Assembly: GCF_019649055.1 (NCBI RefSeq)
Contig: NW_026570405.1
Coordinates: 1-64,000, forward strand
DNA length: 64,000 bases
Source of the DNA: Paramacrobiotus metropolitanus
Lineage: Eukaryota > Tardigrada > Eutardigrada > Parachela > Macrobiotidae
Direction of reading: 5' to 3'
Below the pieces are notes generated by a model. That model made no database searches. It saw only the letters and a program-made list of their open reading frames with translations, and was not told the DNA's origin. Shown here piece by piece: positions 45,086 through 56,720 of the stretch. The position numbers were made by a program, and so were the translations under genes. The stretch's first letter is position 1, and the number at the start of each line of letters is the position of its first letter.

Positions 45086-45339
45086 CCGAGATGAAAAACG
45101 TGAAACAGATGGTTGAAATGACTTAGCGAATGTGCTAAACGAGATGAGAGGAGGAGATAACCACGTCAGTCAAATAGGCGAATGAGCTTAGAATTGATAA
45201 CATGGAAAGGTCACCATGTTACAATGTTAAAAATGACATCATGAGCTAGGAAGGTCTGAGCTCAGTTCGGAAATAGCCTAAAATAGGCGAAAAAGATGAT
45301 AAGAATGATTGCGAGACGGTTATAGGATGATACTTTGAC
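45086..45339. other. A/G-rich non-coding gap in the cassette
   Basis: Many stops in all plus frames. Repeated short A/G-rich words (GGCGAA, GATAA, GAAATA). Could hold leader signals for ORF3 or an intron. Confidence 0.35.
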
Positions 45340-46134
45340 ATGTCTCAACATTGCAGATTAAAACCGAAGATGGCGGAAAAAGGTCCGACCAAACCGAACA
45401 CTCAAGCGGCAAAACCGGCGGTGAGAAGTCAAGCAGCACCAGCGGCCGCGAGTAATCAATCTGGACCTGCGAACGGAGGAAATCAAGCAGCACCGGCATC
45501 TACGAAACCTCAAACTGCAACCGCACCTGCGAAGAATCCAGCCGCACCTACGATTGCGCGAAGTCAGCCAGTGCCGGCACCTCCGCGAACTCAAGTTGCG
45601 GCTGCACCTGCTACAAGTCAGGCGACTTCATCAGTGCCAGCAAAACGTTCTTTGGAACCGTGGATTGATCCGTTTACGGGCAATAATTCTAAATGTCCGG
45701 ACTGTATCAGAAACAACAAGGTTGAAAAAGGAGATTACACTTGTTGGTACTGCATCTTCAAAGAACCAAATCGAACCTTGGTAGGATATACTGAAACCAT
45801 CCGAGGAAAGAAAGATGTTTTCCGAGCTATCACGTCTGCAGAAGCATGGAAGACGGTCCGACCAAGAGAGAAGATGCTGATCGAAGATCGATATCGCCAA
45901 GCGATCAAGAACGGTGAGATCAGTTGGGACGCTACTTACGAACCTCCCCAAGATGATCTGTGCGACGCTTACCGTAAGAAGTTCGAAGCAGACGAAGCAA
46001 GGATGATGGAGGAAAAGCGGCAGAGAGATTTGGCCAATGAGATGACAAACAGCAGAAAACGTGCTGAACAACGAGCAGCCCGGGATTACCGAGAAAGGTC
46101 GGCGCAAGGCAAAGTTCCTATTCCTGTGGCCTAA
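45340..46134 (+). CDS. Cassette ORF3, 5' part: Ala/Pro-rich leader and zinc ribbon
   Basis: 265 codons from ATG (MSQHCRLKPKMAEKG). Residues ~10-105 are Ala/Pro/Gln-rich with repeating 'SQxAPA'-like units. Then a zinc-ribbon-like set C-x2-C-x12-C-x2-C (CPDCIRNN...CWYC), a basic-aromatic region and a charged helical C-terminus (ARMMEEKRQRDLANEM). It ends in TAA at 46132-46134; the next ORF continues in exactly the same frame, so the stop may be a mutation or be read through. Function unknown. Confidence 0.65.
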   Translation: MSQHCRLKPKMAEKGPTKPNTQAAKPAVRSQAAPAAASNQSGPANGGNQAAPASTKPQTATAPAKNPAAPTIARSQPVPAPPRTQVAAAPATSQATSSVPAKRSLEPWIDPFTGNNSKCPDCIRNNKVEKGDYTCWYCIFKEPNRTLVGYTETIRGKKDVFRAITSAEAWKTVRPREKMLIEDRYRQAIKNGEISWDATYEPPQDDLCDAYRKKFEADEARMMEEKRQRDLANEMTNSRKRAEQRAARDYRERSAQGKVPIPVA

Positions 46135-47757
46135 TTGAACGCAGATGAAGCGGAGGCTGGGGTGAAGGCCATCATCCTCCAAATCGACGAACTAATTAAA
46201 GAACCGTCGAGAATCCGCGCGAAAATCTTTGAAGTCCTCGTGCGAGAAAAGATGAGGTTGGAAAGAGGTGAACCATCTAAACCGGACACCAAATTGTTGA
46301 TTGAAAAGATGGTCAAAGAATCTCGCAAGACACATGAAGTGGAGCGGGATGTTATGAAAGCATTTCAAAGTTTTCGACGCGATGAAGGGTTTCAACGACC
46401 TCGATCACCAGTGAGAAGGGAACATCAGAGATCACGAGAGTATTCACATGAACGAAATTACGACTCTCGAAATGAAAGGTCAAGAGAACGTTCCCGCGAA
46501 AGGACTCGTGACTATCATAACGAAAGAGATGATAGATCACGCTCGCGCGATAACGATTACCGTGGCGGCAGATCATGGGTGCGACACGGAGATCAAGTAA
46601 TCGAGACCAGCGCACATCGTCGATATGAACCTGCTGACAGACGACGAGATGAACCGCGTCGAGATGAACCGCGCCAAGATGAACCACGTCGACAGATACC
46701 GATGGGAGTTGGTTTCTGTCATCCAAAAGTCAGAGGGTTCACACCAGAACGACGAGAAGGAGTCTTAGCGGGACCTGTCAGAAGTCGCAGCCCATACGAC
46801 AAGGGATGGCAGGAAGATATGAATTACTTCGCAAGTTTCCCGATCAATCATAAACGGACTTCGAGTGGGGAACGCGACGATACTCCGCCGAAACAACCGA
46901 AGGTGAAATCAGTGGTCCACATGGTAGAACCATTGATCGTGACGATGGATGAAGATGAACCGATGGAAACATCGTCGGTTGATAATGTCGTTCATAAAAG
47001 AAACGTAGTATTAGATCGCGATCTCGAACCATCGACATCGGCGCGACGTGAGCAGGAAGGTCCTCACGAATCGCAGAAGGAACCGGAAAACCGAAATCAG
47101 CCCGAACGCCAACGTCAACTGGAACAACCTGATCGACGACGCGAAGATGGTAGCCAGCGAGATCACTCTCGTTTTGATAAATCACGTCGAAGGTTGATCA
47201 GCAAAATGTATGACATGGATGATATCGAAACCCGACGAGCTGAAATTTGTCGCTACTTGGGATTGGAGATCGGGTCGGAGCAGTCGGTGATGATACACAC
47301 ACAGCTCCACAACCTCCGCGAATTTTTAAGAGATTCGGACTATGAAACGGATCTCAGAGAAAGCAACCTCGGTCGCCTGGAGATCACTACCGAATCCGTG
47401 ATGGTGTGTTATACACCGATCCGAAAATGTGGCCTACCGAGTTTGCTGGACTTAAGTTTATTGGAAGTCCCATTGGATACGATCGAAGCAACAGGGTGGA
47501 CACAATTCCACTACCAGGAAATCAAAGAACGACGTGAATATGTGGCACAATTCGTGCTACGCAACGTGAACCCGGCATTCAAAATACTTGCAGTACGGGC
47601 AGCCATCGGACTGACCGTCGACCCTACCGGTTACAAATCAAGAATATTCGGACAGAAGGTCTTTGCTGCGAGACTGGGGCATTTCCGACACAGAATCAGT
47701 TGTTTTCGGACTTTACGAAGGGAAAGTTCCGCCTGTGTTCCGGGAAAAGGTCGCTAA
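46135..47757 (+). CDS. Cassette ORF3, continuation: RS-rich domain and globular domain
   Basis: 540 codons directly after, and in frame with, the TAA that ends the 5' part. It opens with an amphipathic region (EAGVKAIILQIDELIKE), continues with an Arg/Ser/Asp/Glu-rich domain containing RSRE/SRER repeats and three copies of RRDEPR-type units, like RS domains of RNA-processing proteins. A globular region follows from about YDMDDIETRRAEICRYLGL through LLDLSLLEVPLDTIEATGW. It has no ATG at its start. The open frame ends at 47757 but the protein-like sequence shifts to the +1 frame near 47660-47665 (next entry). Confidence 0.65.
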   Translation: MNADEAEAGVKAIILQIDELIKEPSRIRAKIFEVLVREKMRLERGEPSKPDTKLLIEKMVKESRKTHEVERDVMKAFQSFRRDEGFQRPRSPVRREHQRSREYSHERNYDSRNERSRERSRERTRDYHNERDDRSRSRDNDYRGGRSWVRHGDQVIETSAHRRYEPADRRRDEPRRDEPRQDEPRRQIPMGVGFCHPKVRGFTPERREGVLAGPVRSRSPYDKGWQEDMNYFASFPINHKRTSSGERDDTPPKQPKVKSVVHMVEPLIVTMDEDEPMETSSVDNVVHKRNVVLDRDLEPSTSARREQEGPHESQKEPENRNQPERQRQLEQPDRRREDGSQRDHSRFDKSRRRLISKMYDMDDIETRRAEICRYLGLEIGSEQSVMIHTQLHNLREFLRDSDYETDLRESNLGRLEITTESVMVCYTPIRKCGLPSLLDLSLLEVPLDTIEATGWTQFHYQEIKERREYVAQFVLRNVNPAFKILAVRAAIGLTVDPTGYKSRIFGQKVFAARLGHFRHRISCFRTLRRESSACVPGKGR

Positions 47758-48340
47758 ACTAGGAATGCCATCGAGACATCAGGCGATCGCACGTAAAGCA
47801 AACGACGAGCTGGCGATCTGCAAGAAACGATTCGATGACTGCAGCCTTCATGAGACACATGAAGCACAGTACCAGGAGCGGCTCAATCGCATTCGAGATA
47901 CCATGGACACGCCGTATATCGAGCCGAAAGATCGAGTCCATGAATACATCGAAGATCACCTGGTTTGGAAGGGACCGAAACAGCCGGCAACTTCCAAAGT
48001 TCCGAACACGCCGGGCAGACGAGCTGCTCGAAATTAGAATAACCGAAACCAGTATGAGGATGTGCGACAACGGTTAGCAGAAAATCCTCAAGATCGGAAC
48101 TTGCAGCGTGAGGAAAATGACGCACGACATCGTCTAAACGCGATTAAACGTTCACGACAGGAAAAAGGTCGTGGTCCACGACACATCGTCTTACCAGTTC
48201 AAGCGGAAGAGGACGTACCGACTGGATCAGCTGCACTAGTTGATCGGACTTCCGACAGAAATCAGCCGGGCCCAACTCGGAAACGTCCACCGCGAGATAA
48301 GGACGATGGAGATGGGTCAAACGAGATGATGGATCAGTAA
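47663..48340 (+). pseudogene. Cassette ORF3, 3' end in +1 frame, one in-frame TAG
   Basis: The frame overlaps the previous ORF by 95 bp. It reads RDWGISDTESVVFGLYEGKV and a basic-helical region, reaches a TAG at 48035-48037, and continues in frame (QYEDVRQRLAENPQ...) to a stop at 48340. Joining with the preceding frame requires a single-base shift near GCTGCGAGACTGGGG, either a mutation or programmed frameshifting. The C-terminal tail is very basic-acidic. Confidence 0.5.
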
Positions 48341-48570
48341 AACTGATTTAATAGGAGTTGCTACGGCTTATGTCGGCATCCCTATTTATCGACTCATCTT
48401 AGTTAAAGAGTAGCTACGGTACACTTGGCCGGCTCTCTAAACAAGGCGGAAAAAATGGATTGGGCGATGAATGAACTTTACTAGGGAGGCAAGCTCGACA
48501 CAACAGAATAAACTAAAAAATCCGACAGCGCCTAAAAGCATCAGGAAATTATTACTGATAGTCTTTTTCG
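48341..48570. other. Junction between cassette and minus-strand integrase fragment
   Basis: No ORF or repeat recognised. The cassette shows no flanking direct repeats that I could find. Confidence 0.3.
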
Positions 48571-48573
48571 CTT

Positions 48574-50345
48574 CTATTGTTGCTTTCGCTGTTGCAACGG
48601 CTCCTCTTTGGCTGCTTTTTTCTCAGCTTTAACTAATCTTGCTTTGGCTAAAGCATCGGATCTGGTTAGCTTTTTAGCTTCAACTGCTTCTGAAAAATCT
48701 AGTCGAGGAATAGGCACAGGTTCGTTCTGATTAAGGACTGGCTGGAAATCCATCATAGACTCTTGAATAGCAGTAGACGCTGTTAAATAATCACTAGAAC
48801 CTGATTTTCTTAATTTAGCTATCGCTGCCGGAGTCTTAAGCGGCTCAGAATGGGGTTCGGGATACATTTTTGGTGATGGACGAGATGAAATCACGGTATT
48901 TGTTGATGATGGATAGCTAGTTTTTCAGAAATTTTCGAAGAAGGTTCAGAAGGAATTGATGGGATGAGGATCTTATTAGTACTCACTTACGTTGGTGCAG
49001 GAACAGGAGAGGTTTTATTTACTGACTGACCTTCCGGTAACGTATAATAGTTATCCTCATCGCTGTCGTCACTATCGCGTAACAACTGATTTGGTGCTAG
49101 CTGACGAGAACTCGTCTCATTGGTTTCTGAGTCACTAGAACTATCGTCTAATCGCATCTTGTACGGTTTTAATCTGGCTGCGTTAACAACTGTTGGTTCC
49201 GCAGAACCTGGTCTAAAGTAATTAATCGCAAAAGTATTTTCGCCCAATCGTTTTAAAATTTTGAAAGGTCCTGTAAATTTATGATAGAATTTCTTTGTCT
49301 CTCCTGCTCCTAACGGAACGAATAACAATACTTCATCACCTTCTTTAAATGAGATAGGCCTTCGATTTTCATTATACGTTGCAGCGCGTTGTCGTTGTTT
49401 TTCACCAATATGAAATCGTATAAAAGCCTGAATGTCTTTCACATCTGTAATAATCCATTTAAGAAACGGTTCGTTGCTGCGGATAGGAAAACCTGTGTCA
49501 GAATAGAATAAGCAATCATGTCCAAAGTCGGCCTTATAAGGACTCGTATCTATACCGTTAGAATAGCTGGCATTCATGGCAAATACCACCCAGATCAATA
49601 TTTGCGACCAATTTGAACCTTTCTCATTACATAATTTTGCAAGACAGGCACCCAATGGCTTATGTTTTGATTCTAATCGTCCCTGCGTTTGCGGATGGTA
49701 AGCGATGCTTGGCACCTGCTTAATATCCATCAAGGGGCATATATCCTTCACAACTTCGTTTAAAAATTCGGTTCCACGATCATGGCGCAAGACTAGGGGA
49801 AATCCATATTTCAACGCAATTTCCATTAATATGAATTTGGCTACAGAAAGAGCGGTATGCGTTTTGACCGTTTTTGCTATTAGGAAATTGGTTAGTTCGC
49901 AAACGCTTGTAATAATGTACCGACATCCGGCAGACAATTGCCGAATTTCAACAACATCAATAATCATATGCGTAAATGGTCTGTGAGGTATATTCATATG
50001 CTGGAAATAACCAGAATTCATTCTGGTTGGGTTAAGAGTCTGGCATACATGACAAAAACCAATGTATCGTCTTAATATTTTATTCATATTTTTAAAATAA
50101 AACCGTTGAGTCAGAATTTCGAGACACTTGGCAAATCCGAGATGTGTTAGACCTCCCTTATTGTCATGAACTGTTTGTAAGATATCTGTCCACAAAACTT
50201 TGGATAGAACCAAAAGGTCTCTACGATCTCCGTTATCGATAATCTTATAATACAAAATTCCAACGTGCATGAAAAAATTTGTCGCTGAGCGTTGAATCCT
50301 GTCTGATGTTAGTGAACTTGGTTTTTCAAAATATTCAATTAATGG
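48574..50345 (-). pseudogene. pol: Ty3/gypsy integrase fragment with GPF module and 3' tail
   Basis: On the minus strand, coding starts upstream of 50270, as the frame is open to 50345 (NPLIEYFEKPS...), and runs 427+ codons to 48987. It contains an HHCC module (HLGFAKC...FCHVCQ), core Asp in HMIIDVV, RHDRGTEFLN (second Asp), GRLESKHKPLG (Glu) and FTGPFKILKRLG (GPY/F-type module), ending in an acidic Ser-rich tail. A separate minus frame 48894-48574 (Lys/Ala/Glu-rich) may continue the same protein after a break. It is truncated at 50345, where repeat copy B follows after a ~120-bp gap. It is close in order and style to the minus-strand pol at 12.8-15.1 kb and could be the same family. Protein similarity to the integrase at 33.5 kb is obvious. 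Confidence 0.85.
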
Positions 50346-51861
50346 ATTGCAAAAGGCATCTGTGATCTGGAGGGACCTTATTCTACACGATGAATTTCCA
50401 GAACGGTTAAATCAAGTGTTTCGTCGACAGAGGGGGCGGTTTCAACTGGAGCTCTTGATAGAGCAATTCCACAAAGCAATTGGCGCTGCGAATTTTGTAC
50501 GCGCACCATTACCGAAAAGGATTCAAATTTCACGGTAGCTCGTTTTGATTCAAATTCGCAGGGAGCCCGGTTTTTTTCAAGAACCTTAACATTAGTAAAT
50601 ACTTTAAAGCCAACACAATAAAGAAAACAGGAAATTGGACCTTGTACAACCCGAAAGATCCGAAAAGAGGATGAATTTGCAGATACGTAGGCAAAATAAA
50701 ACGAAACAATAATGATACGAGTTCATTCTAGCTGTCAAAGGTGACACAGCGGGGTTAAAGTTGACTAAAAAAATGCGGTCTGAAGGGGGGCGCTTCCACG
50801 CTTGCTTTTCTTGCAGATAAAGACGGTTCCAGGCAAAGGCCGTGATTGATTTGCAACAAAGCCGTTCAAAAAAGTGGATTTTATTGCCAAATACGCCGAG
50901 GGTTATTGCAGAAGACCGTTGCAACTATTGAAATACCTGCGCTGTATATGCGCTGCGCTCTTTGCTTTATGTCTAAACACTTCACCTTTATAAGCTAAGG
51001 TAGTAACTCTCACTAAGGTAGTAACTTGTGTATCTCAGGTAGCCTCGATTCATCGCAGAGCAGCTAAAAATTGCTTTTTATTTAACCTTGTTTGTTGGTT
51101 TTGACAAGAATTCCGCAAAAACTCCGCGGTCTCCTGGTTTGACGCTGGACTAAACAAGTACCGCGGAAGCACCACCATCTTTTTCAGTATCCATGGCTAG
51201 TGGCGTGAACTCTTGACTTTGGGAGGTGATAAGCGGTTTTGCGATTTCAGGGACAAAAAATGCATCTGGTACTACTACTTCAGTGTCGATCGCACCTTGA
51301 GCCGCTAAGGCGTCCGGATTGCCTCAATCCATGCCACCGTTTGGAAAGTTGGCATTCACTTCGTCAAGCGCAGCAACCGTGTGGTAGGGCTTGTAAACAA
51401 CCGATTTTTAAATATGTTATTTATCTGACGCACTGAAGCGCATATAACGAAATTTCAATTTGGGCCCACATTTTTTGTTGCATTCTCGTTCCTTACGAAC
51501 CCAGAACTTTTGCTCAGCTTGTCAATCTACCCTATCTGCATGCTGCGTGAAGGAGGCAGCGGTTGCCACCATTCAACCATCTTCTTTGGCACAACCGTTA
51601 CGACCTCTCTATTCGGTTGGAAGCATTTCACGCGAATTCTTGTTCCTGCCCGTCTACGCTCTCCGCTCCAAAGCCTTCTCCAGTCTCGTAACCAGGTGTC
51701 TGTTGTCTAACTACATTCACATGACAGTCCCCTCTGGCAAATGATCAACAAAGCGTGCACATGGACCACATCTAATATCGCGCGCACTGTTTCCTGCAAG
51801 TTGTCACAGCACCCGCATTAAATAAGATTATATTTTACCGCTGGCAGAAAGCGAAGCCAGT

Positions 51862-52146
51862 ATGGAAAATCCCGATCACTTTTTCATGCTGCGTACCAAT
51901 GATCCCACTGTTTTGCGCAGTTGTACCGCGAATTCAGAGAACAGCATACACGTTCCAACTCAACAACGAGAGGAGCTGCTGGGTTCTTCCACTAAAGTTT
52001 ATGTAACTTATTCAATGCCACCTTCGCTTCCCGTTTTCCTTAGTTTCATTGAACTTGCATGGCAAACGATAAACCTTCCTGGCAAAACACTGCTTGGCAG
52101 CACGGGAATCCGTATCCCACGCAGCATTTATCTTCACAATTCATGA
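51862..52146 (+). CDS. Small ORF inside repeat copy B
   Basis: 94 codons from ATG (MENPDHFFML), longer than its copy-A counterpart at 2440. No recognised domain. Possible coding exon; equally possibly a chance frame in a conserved repeat. Confidence 0.25.
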   Translation: MENPDHFFMLRTNDPTVLRSCTANSENSIHVPTQQREELLGSSTKVYVTYSMPPSLPVFLSFIELAWQTINLPGKTLLGSTGIRIPRSIYLHNS

Positions 52147-52351
52147 CAAGCTCAACTTGTATTCAACAGGACGAGGCGAGTATACATGGCACCCGTGCGG
52201 GCAGAGTTGTAGTTTTCTTCAGAGAACGGGAATAAATCCAGGTCGCTGCGCAAAGCTGCAGGTAACTGATCCTCTCCCTTTCTTTTTGAGGTTGGGAGGT
52301 CGCACATGAGCCTTTTACATTCCTAATTTCCGGATTAATTTTTTTATTTCC

Positions 52352-52851
52352 ATGAATTCAAGAGCAGCTGCAGGAGGTTCGGCTGCACCCACGGTTAGCC
52401 GATTTAAGCCGCTTCAGAGTGTGTCTGATAAGGCCGTGTGTCGCGCTAGCGGGTTGTTCGAGAAAATAAAACGTGATCTCCAGCCTACCGCCTTCGCGGC
52501 GGTTGTGGAAACACTGTCCTTCAAGAACTGCTGGCTACAATGCGACGTATCGTTTTTGAGCGGGGCGGTAGCGCATTCACGGAATGATTGCCAAAAATTT
52601 ATCGATGCCCATGTTGCTCAGGACCTGGTCACTGGCTTCTTTGAATTTCTCGAACGTCAAAAATTCGGTTGACGAACGGCAATTTGCTTGCTGTTCGCGG
52701 AGCTAAGCTGAAGGCTCGTGCCATTTACGAGGCTCTGCATTTGCAGCACCCAGACGCTGCTAGGTTTATCAATACTTTTATCATGTTTTGTGACAGTATG
52801 AAAGTCAGCAGTCAGCTCAAGTTTGTAGTAACCGTTTCCAAAAAAATGTAG
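52352..52851 (+). pseudogene. Uncharacterised repeat-encoded protein, copy B (frameshifted)
   Basis: Begins at ATG 52352 (MNSRAAAGGSAAP) and is open to 52672, where a shortened A-run (CAAAAATTCGG; copy A has CAAAAAAATCGG) shifts the frame. The remainder continues from 52669 (NGNLLAVRGAKLKARAIYEALHL) to 52851. Protein identity to copy A is about 90 percent. It supplies the N-terminus copy A has lost. Family unknown. Confidence 0.45.
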
Positions 52852-53614
52852 AGATACCTCGCGGACAAGACACATCCCAAAAACGTTTGTATAGCCTTGG
52901 GCAACGGAATGTAGGCGTCGGGAGCCAAACCGTAGTCGATCTCCTGCTTTCTACGTGCATTGACACCAGTTGCGGGGTCCACACGGATAACCCTTTCGGG
53001 CGAACGATTATTTTGCTTACTCCATTGGAGAGAGACACCAACATCCTCGCCAGCATGGCCGGAGCTATCACAGTCGCATGGCTCAAAAACGGGAGAAGTC
53101 CAGCGTTCGTTTCTGAAATTACCCAATGCTTCAGCGGGATCTTCTGATGTTAGCTCATTGGTACTTCCCTCTGGTGGGCTTACTTTCCTCTGGTGGGCTT
53201 GCTAGTTTAATCTCAGGTGAACTCACCGTAAAATGCTGATCGACAACAGACTCTGTGGTAGTGCCAATGGCTTCATGTTCCTCGCAACGAGCAGGCAGAA
53301 AATGAAGTCCGGTAATGCAAATGAACCAATCGTCCTCTGAAAAACCAGTTTTATAACGTTGCATCTGCTCCACCTGAGAAGTCGCATTAACGAATCAATA
53401 ATAGTAGCACAATCTTGTATGGATTTCCGGTACTAACCGGTCAATCCTAAAAGGCTTTCAAAGCTTTTTAGTTTCCGAACTGTGTTAAGAATTTGCATTA
53501 CCCTTACACTTTACACTTCTCACTCTATCCGCATTTCGTTTAGCACCGTACCAGGAAATTTCTTGACCCATAAAGTTTTAAATTAAAATAGCCAAAAGAA
53601 CATTTTTCAATTTT

Positions 53615-56600
53615 GGTGCTACGCGGAAAAACAGTCTAATTTCTACGTGACCGCCTGTTTTGGTTTGATGAAAGTCAGCGGTAATGCACTTGCTAATCTA
53701 AATGGTACTGGTCCATTCGAAAAAGTGTAATGTTAATGACGTTGATTAACATCCGCAACGTATTTGCCAACAGTTTCTAATTCATTGATCTCCCTGATTG
53801 TAGCAATGACCTTTGACTCCAAGCAAAGCGTTAATGAACAAAGTGTTGTCGGGATTATTGATGCATTGTTGAACGTAGCGATTATGCTTGAAGCTAGCGT
53901 AGTTGGCTGAAAAATAATGAAAATTAAAATAAACTTTTCGTTTTCTACACCAAAAATGACAATTAGAATTTATCGTTATCGGCGGAAAATAAAACGGCAC
54001 TGATGCGTGAGATGTAGATACACTAGGACGCACTGTAGAAGTAGATGAAATAGATGATGAAAAGTTCCGTTCCTATATACCACTTACTGATACGTTTAAA
54101 ATATACATAGACCAATAAGGTAAACGTCAACCAAACAGGTCTTGTTGAAGCGAACTAGTTGTCAATGAGAATACTGAGCACGGTTCGTCCAAAAGGATAA
54201 TTGATAGAAAAAAAGCTCATTTTGACGGTATCAGAAATGAAGTCAGCGGCGCGCAATGCCCGCTTTACCTGAGACGTCGTGGGGTTGGGTGACTGCTCGA
54301 GTGATACATCCTTCAGTTGATGAGATCGACGATTTCCGTTAGAACATCGGTATCAGGGTCGAAAAAGCACAGAGCTGGTTGAATATGGAGTAAAAAAGCA
54401 AGGGATAAATTCTAAAAATATTGGGCTCGGATGTATTGGCAGCTTTTGGCTTCCAGCAGCTTTTCTAAGTTGTCTATGAATTCGGAACTCATTCAGAGTA
54501 ACGAAGCGAAGAAGAGTAAGTACTGTACTGATCGTCTAAAAGAAAGCCCCATAGCGCACAACAACGTGTTTGGCGCAAAATATTTCGACGACGACGATAG
54601 CTTTAAATCAACAATTTGTTGATCAATAAATCCGCCAATTCACTATAGCTTTTGGTTTTCGTCCGTCGAAAGATAGATAAGCTTTCGGTTTTAAAGACCC
54701 ATTTCTTAGGTCTACAGGTTCCCACTGCTATTTTCCGGACCGCGCCGTGGTAGACACGATTTAGTTGGAAGCAGAAAACAGTCTGCCGGTTGTCGTTATC
54801 AGGTCCAGCATTTCCCATGTGATCTGCCTGGTTTACATACTCTGCCAAACATGTGTGCCAATATTTAGTCAAACCGCTCTTTTGCGCTGTCTGATTATAC
54901 AGAAGCAGATACTAGACAGCGAATGCTCTTCAAAATCCCGCTGCGTTATCTATTGGCAAAATTTATTTCGACAAGGAACCCAAGATTTTTCTTAAATATA
55001 GTTTTCGTCTGTCGTCCTAAACCGCGGAAATAAATTCTTAAAAGAGCCATTTGTGAATTGATTGAATTTATGCAGTTGTCAGAAATTATGCAAAAGCTTT
55101 ATAGATTTGACATCGCCGACGATTGTCCATCCATCTTATGATTCGCATCTATAATAGCTCGCATCGCCCATTCACTTACCATAGTGCTTCACTTAAACGA
55201 CCATACGAGTAATGAAAGCCGCTTATGCTTCGACACCATTTCGGCAAAATTTTAGCACTTCAGAGAACAATCACCATACCCTGTTCATTTGCTACGCGGT
55301 AAGTTGTGGAACTGTCGGAACCGCACTCAGCAGTTTTATTACCAAGCAGAAACTCCATTTGCGCCGCTGGGTCACGAACCCGAATTGTGTTAGCGTCTTT
55401 TAGGAGCGTTTTAACGGCCCTTGATAATCATGACACCTGGCTAAACCTTCGACACTGACTACTTCAAGTTACGTTGGCGGCTACAATCGCATCCCACCAC
55501 TGGAACTACGTGTACGAGTCAAGCCATGAACCACAAAGCGGCCAGTGCTACAATCGACCGCATCGAGAATGTAACCTTTATCTGCCCCTGAACCGTGACC
55601 TTGTTCAGGCCTTGCCGGGGTTCTTCGTTTTTACGCGACTGATTTCCGACTGCACGAGCCGCTTTAACCCTTCCAGGTCAAGCGAGCATAACATTGCACT
55701 CGTTGTCATAGAACTTGGTTTGAGTGGTCGCTCGCCCGGATCAGCGCAGCGGTTCCACATCATATACGCCACGCTCACGGTCGGAGTCGGTACCATCTTT
55801 CTCGGCCACCTTTTTGTCTACATTATCCCCATCGATAGTACAGTCCGCAGGCCTTTCGTTTGCTTGATTTGCTTTTCGACTGGTCTAGTGGCTTTACCGC
55901 TTTTTGTCCTTCCCCGCATGAGGAAGATAAAAAACAGTTATCGGTTGGAACTGCACTTTCTTTACTTGTACCTTTAACCTTCAGTGGTGCCGTAGGAATC
56001 CAGCCCTCTCCTACACCGTCTTCTGAATCTTTATATAACTATATGTAACTGATTATGGTCGTAATACCGTTTGGGTTTGTTTACGTGGACCACGAACTCC
56101 TGCTTCCCTCGTTTACCTTGGGTCGCGCCCCGATATGTAACCGGGCACATCTTGACCAAAATTCGGTGTGGACCATAATACCGACGCAAGAGTTTGGTCG
56201 CCTTGCCTTTTTTACGCCCTGGGTTAAAGACAAGGACGGCTTCACCGGGTTCGCACTAAACATCCCGGTTTGCGTCTCGTCCAACAATATAGTTCTGTTA
56301 ACGAAGCAACCGTTGCAGCTGCGATATTTGAGCGCCCCAACTTACGGTGAATCATACGTATCATGCGGTACGCGGAGTACTGTATAAGGAACGCGAAACA
56401 AAATTAGAAAATTTTACTACTTAATTAATTTGAATGCCAGGTGAACAACGTGCTGCGCTTAAATATGCAATATCACGATAGCCAGAATATCCACATGACA
56501 TATACATGCAAATTAGCACTGAAATTAATCAATTTATCTAATCAGATTTATTTCAGACTTATTTGTTGGCCAAAAAAAGAAGTCTCTCTGCTGAGGCTGC

Positions 56601-56720
56601 AATTAATTAACAAGATCCATAATAATGGCAGAGGTTATTTTTAAAAATAATTCTGATATTCCATAGATGAACTGCGTACGCGGCCTAAAACAACTGCAGA
56701 CTGCATGGATAAGTCAACGA
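53615..56720. other. No supported gene
   Basis: Many short frames. The longest, 55474-55977 on the plus strand (167 codons, two hydrophobic stretches) and 56055-56387, show no motif I recognise. Several antisense frames overlap them, so none is called. Confidence 0.4.

Larger units (their letters stand above)
50468..53614. repeat. Dispersed ~3 kb repeat, copy B
   Basis: Direct-orientation counterpart of 1047-3985. This copy keeps ~180-190 bp (about 52250-52440) missing from copy A, including the start of the ORF. Small differences include a duplicated AAGGTAGTAACT near 51000. Confidence 0.85.

Noticed and set aside
26128-48340. Alternative genetic code with UAA/UAG read as glutamine
   Set aside because: Long frames here use CAA/CAG abundantly and carry only one or a few internal TAA/TAG, and at least one such stop replaces Tyr rather than Gln in a relative. 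Mutation is simpler.
41107-48340. Cassette as a retrotransposon gag-pol
   Set aside because: No protease, RT, RNase H or integrase motif occurs in any frame, and no flanking LTRs were found.
55474-56387. 167- and 110-codon plus-strand frames considered as a penton or membrane protein of the capsid-bearing element
   Set aside because: No recognisable jelly-roll or penton motif, competing frames on both strands, and distant from MCP and PRO.
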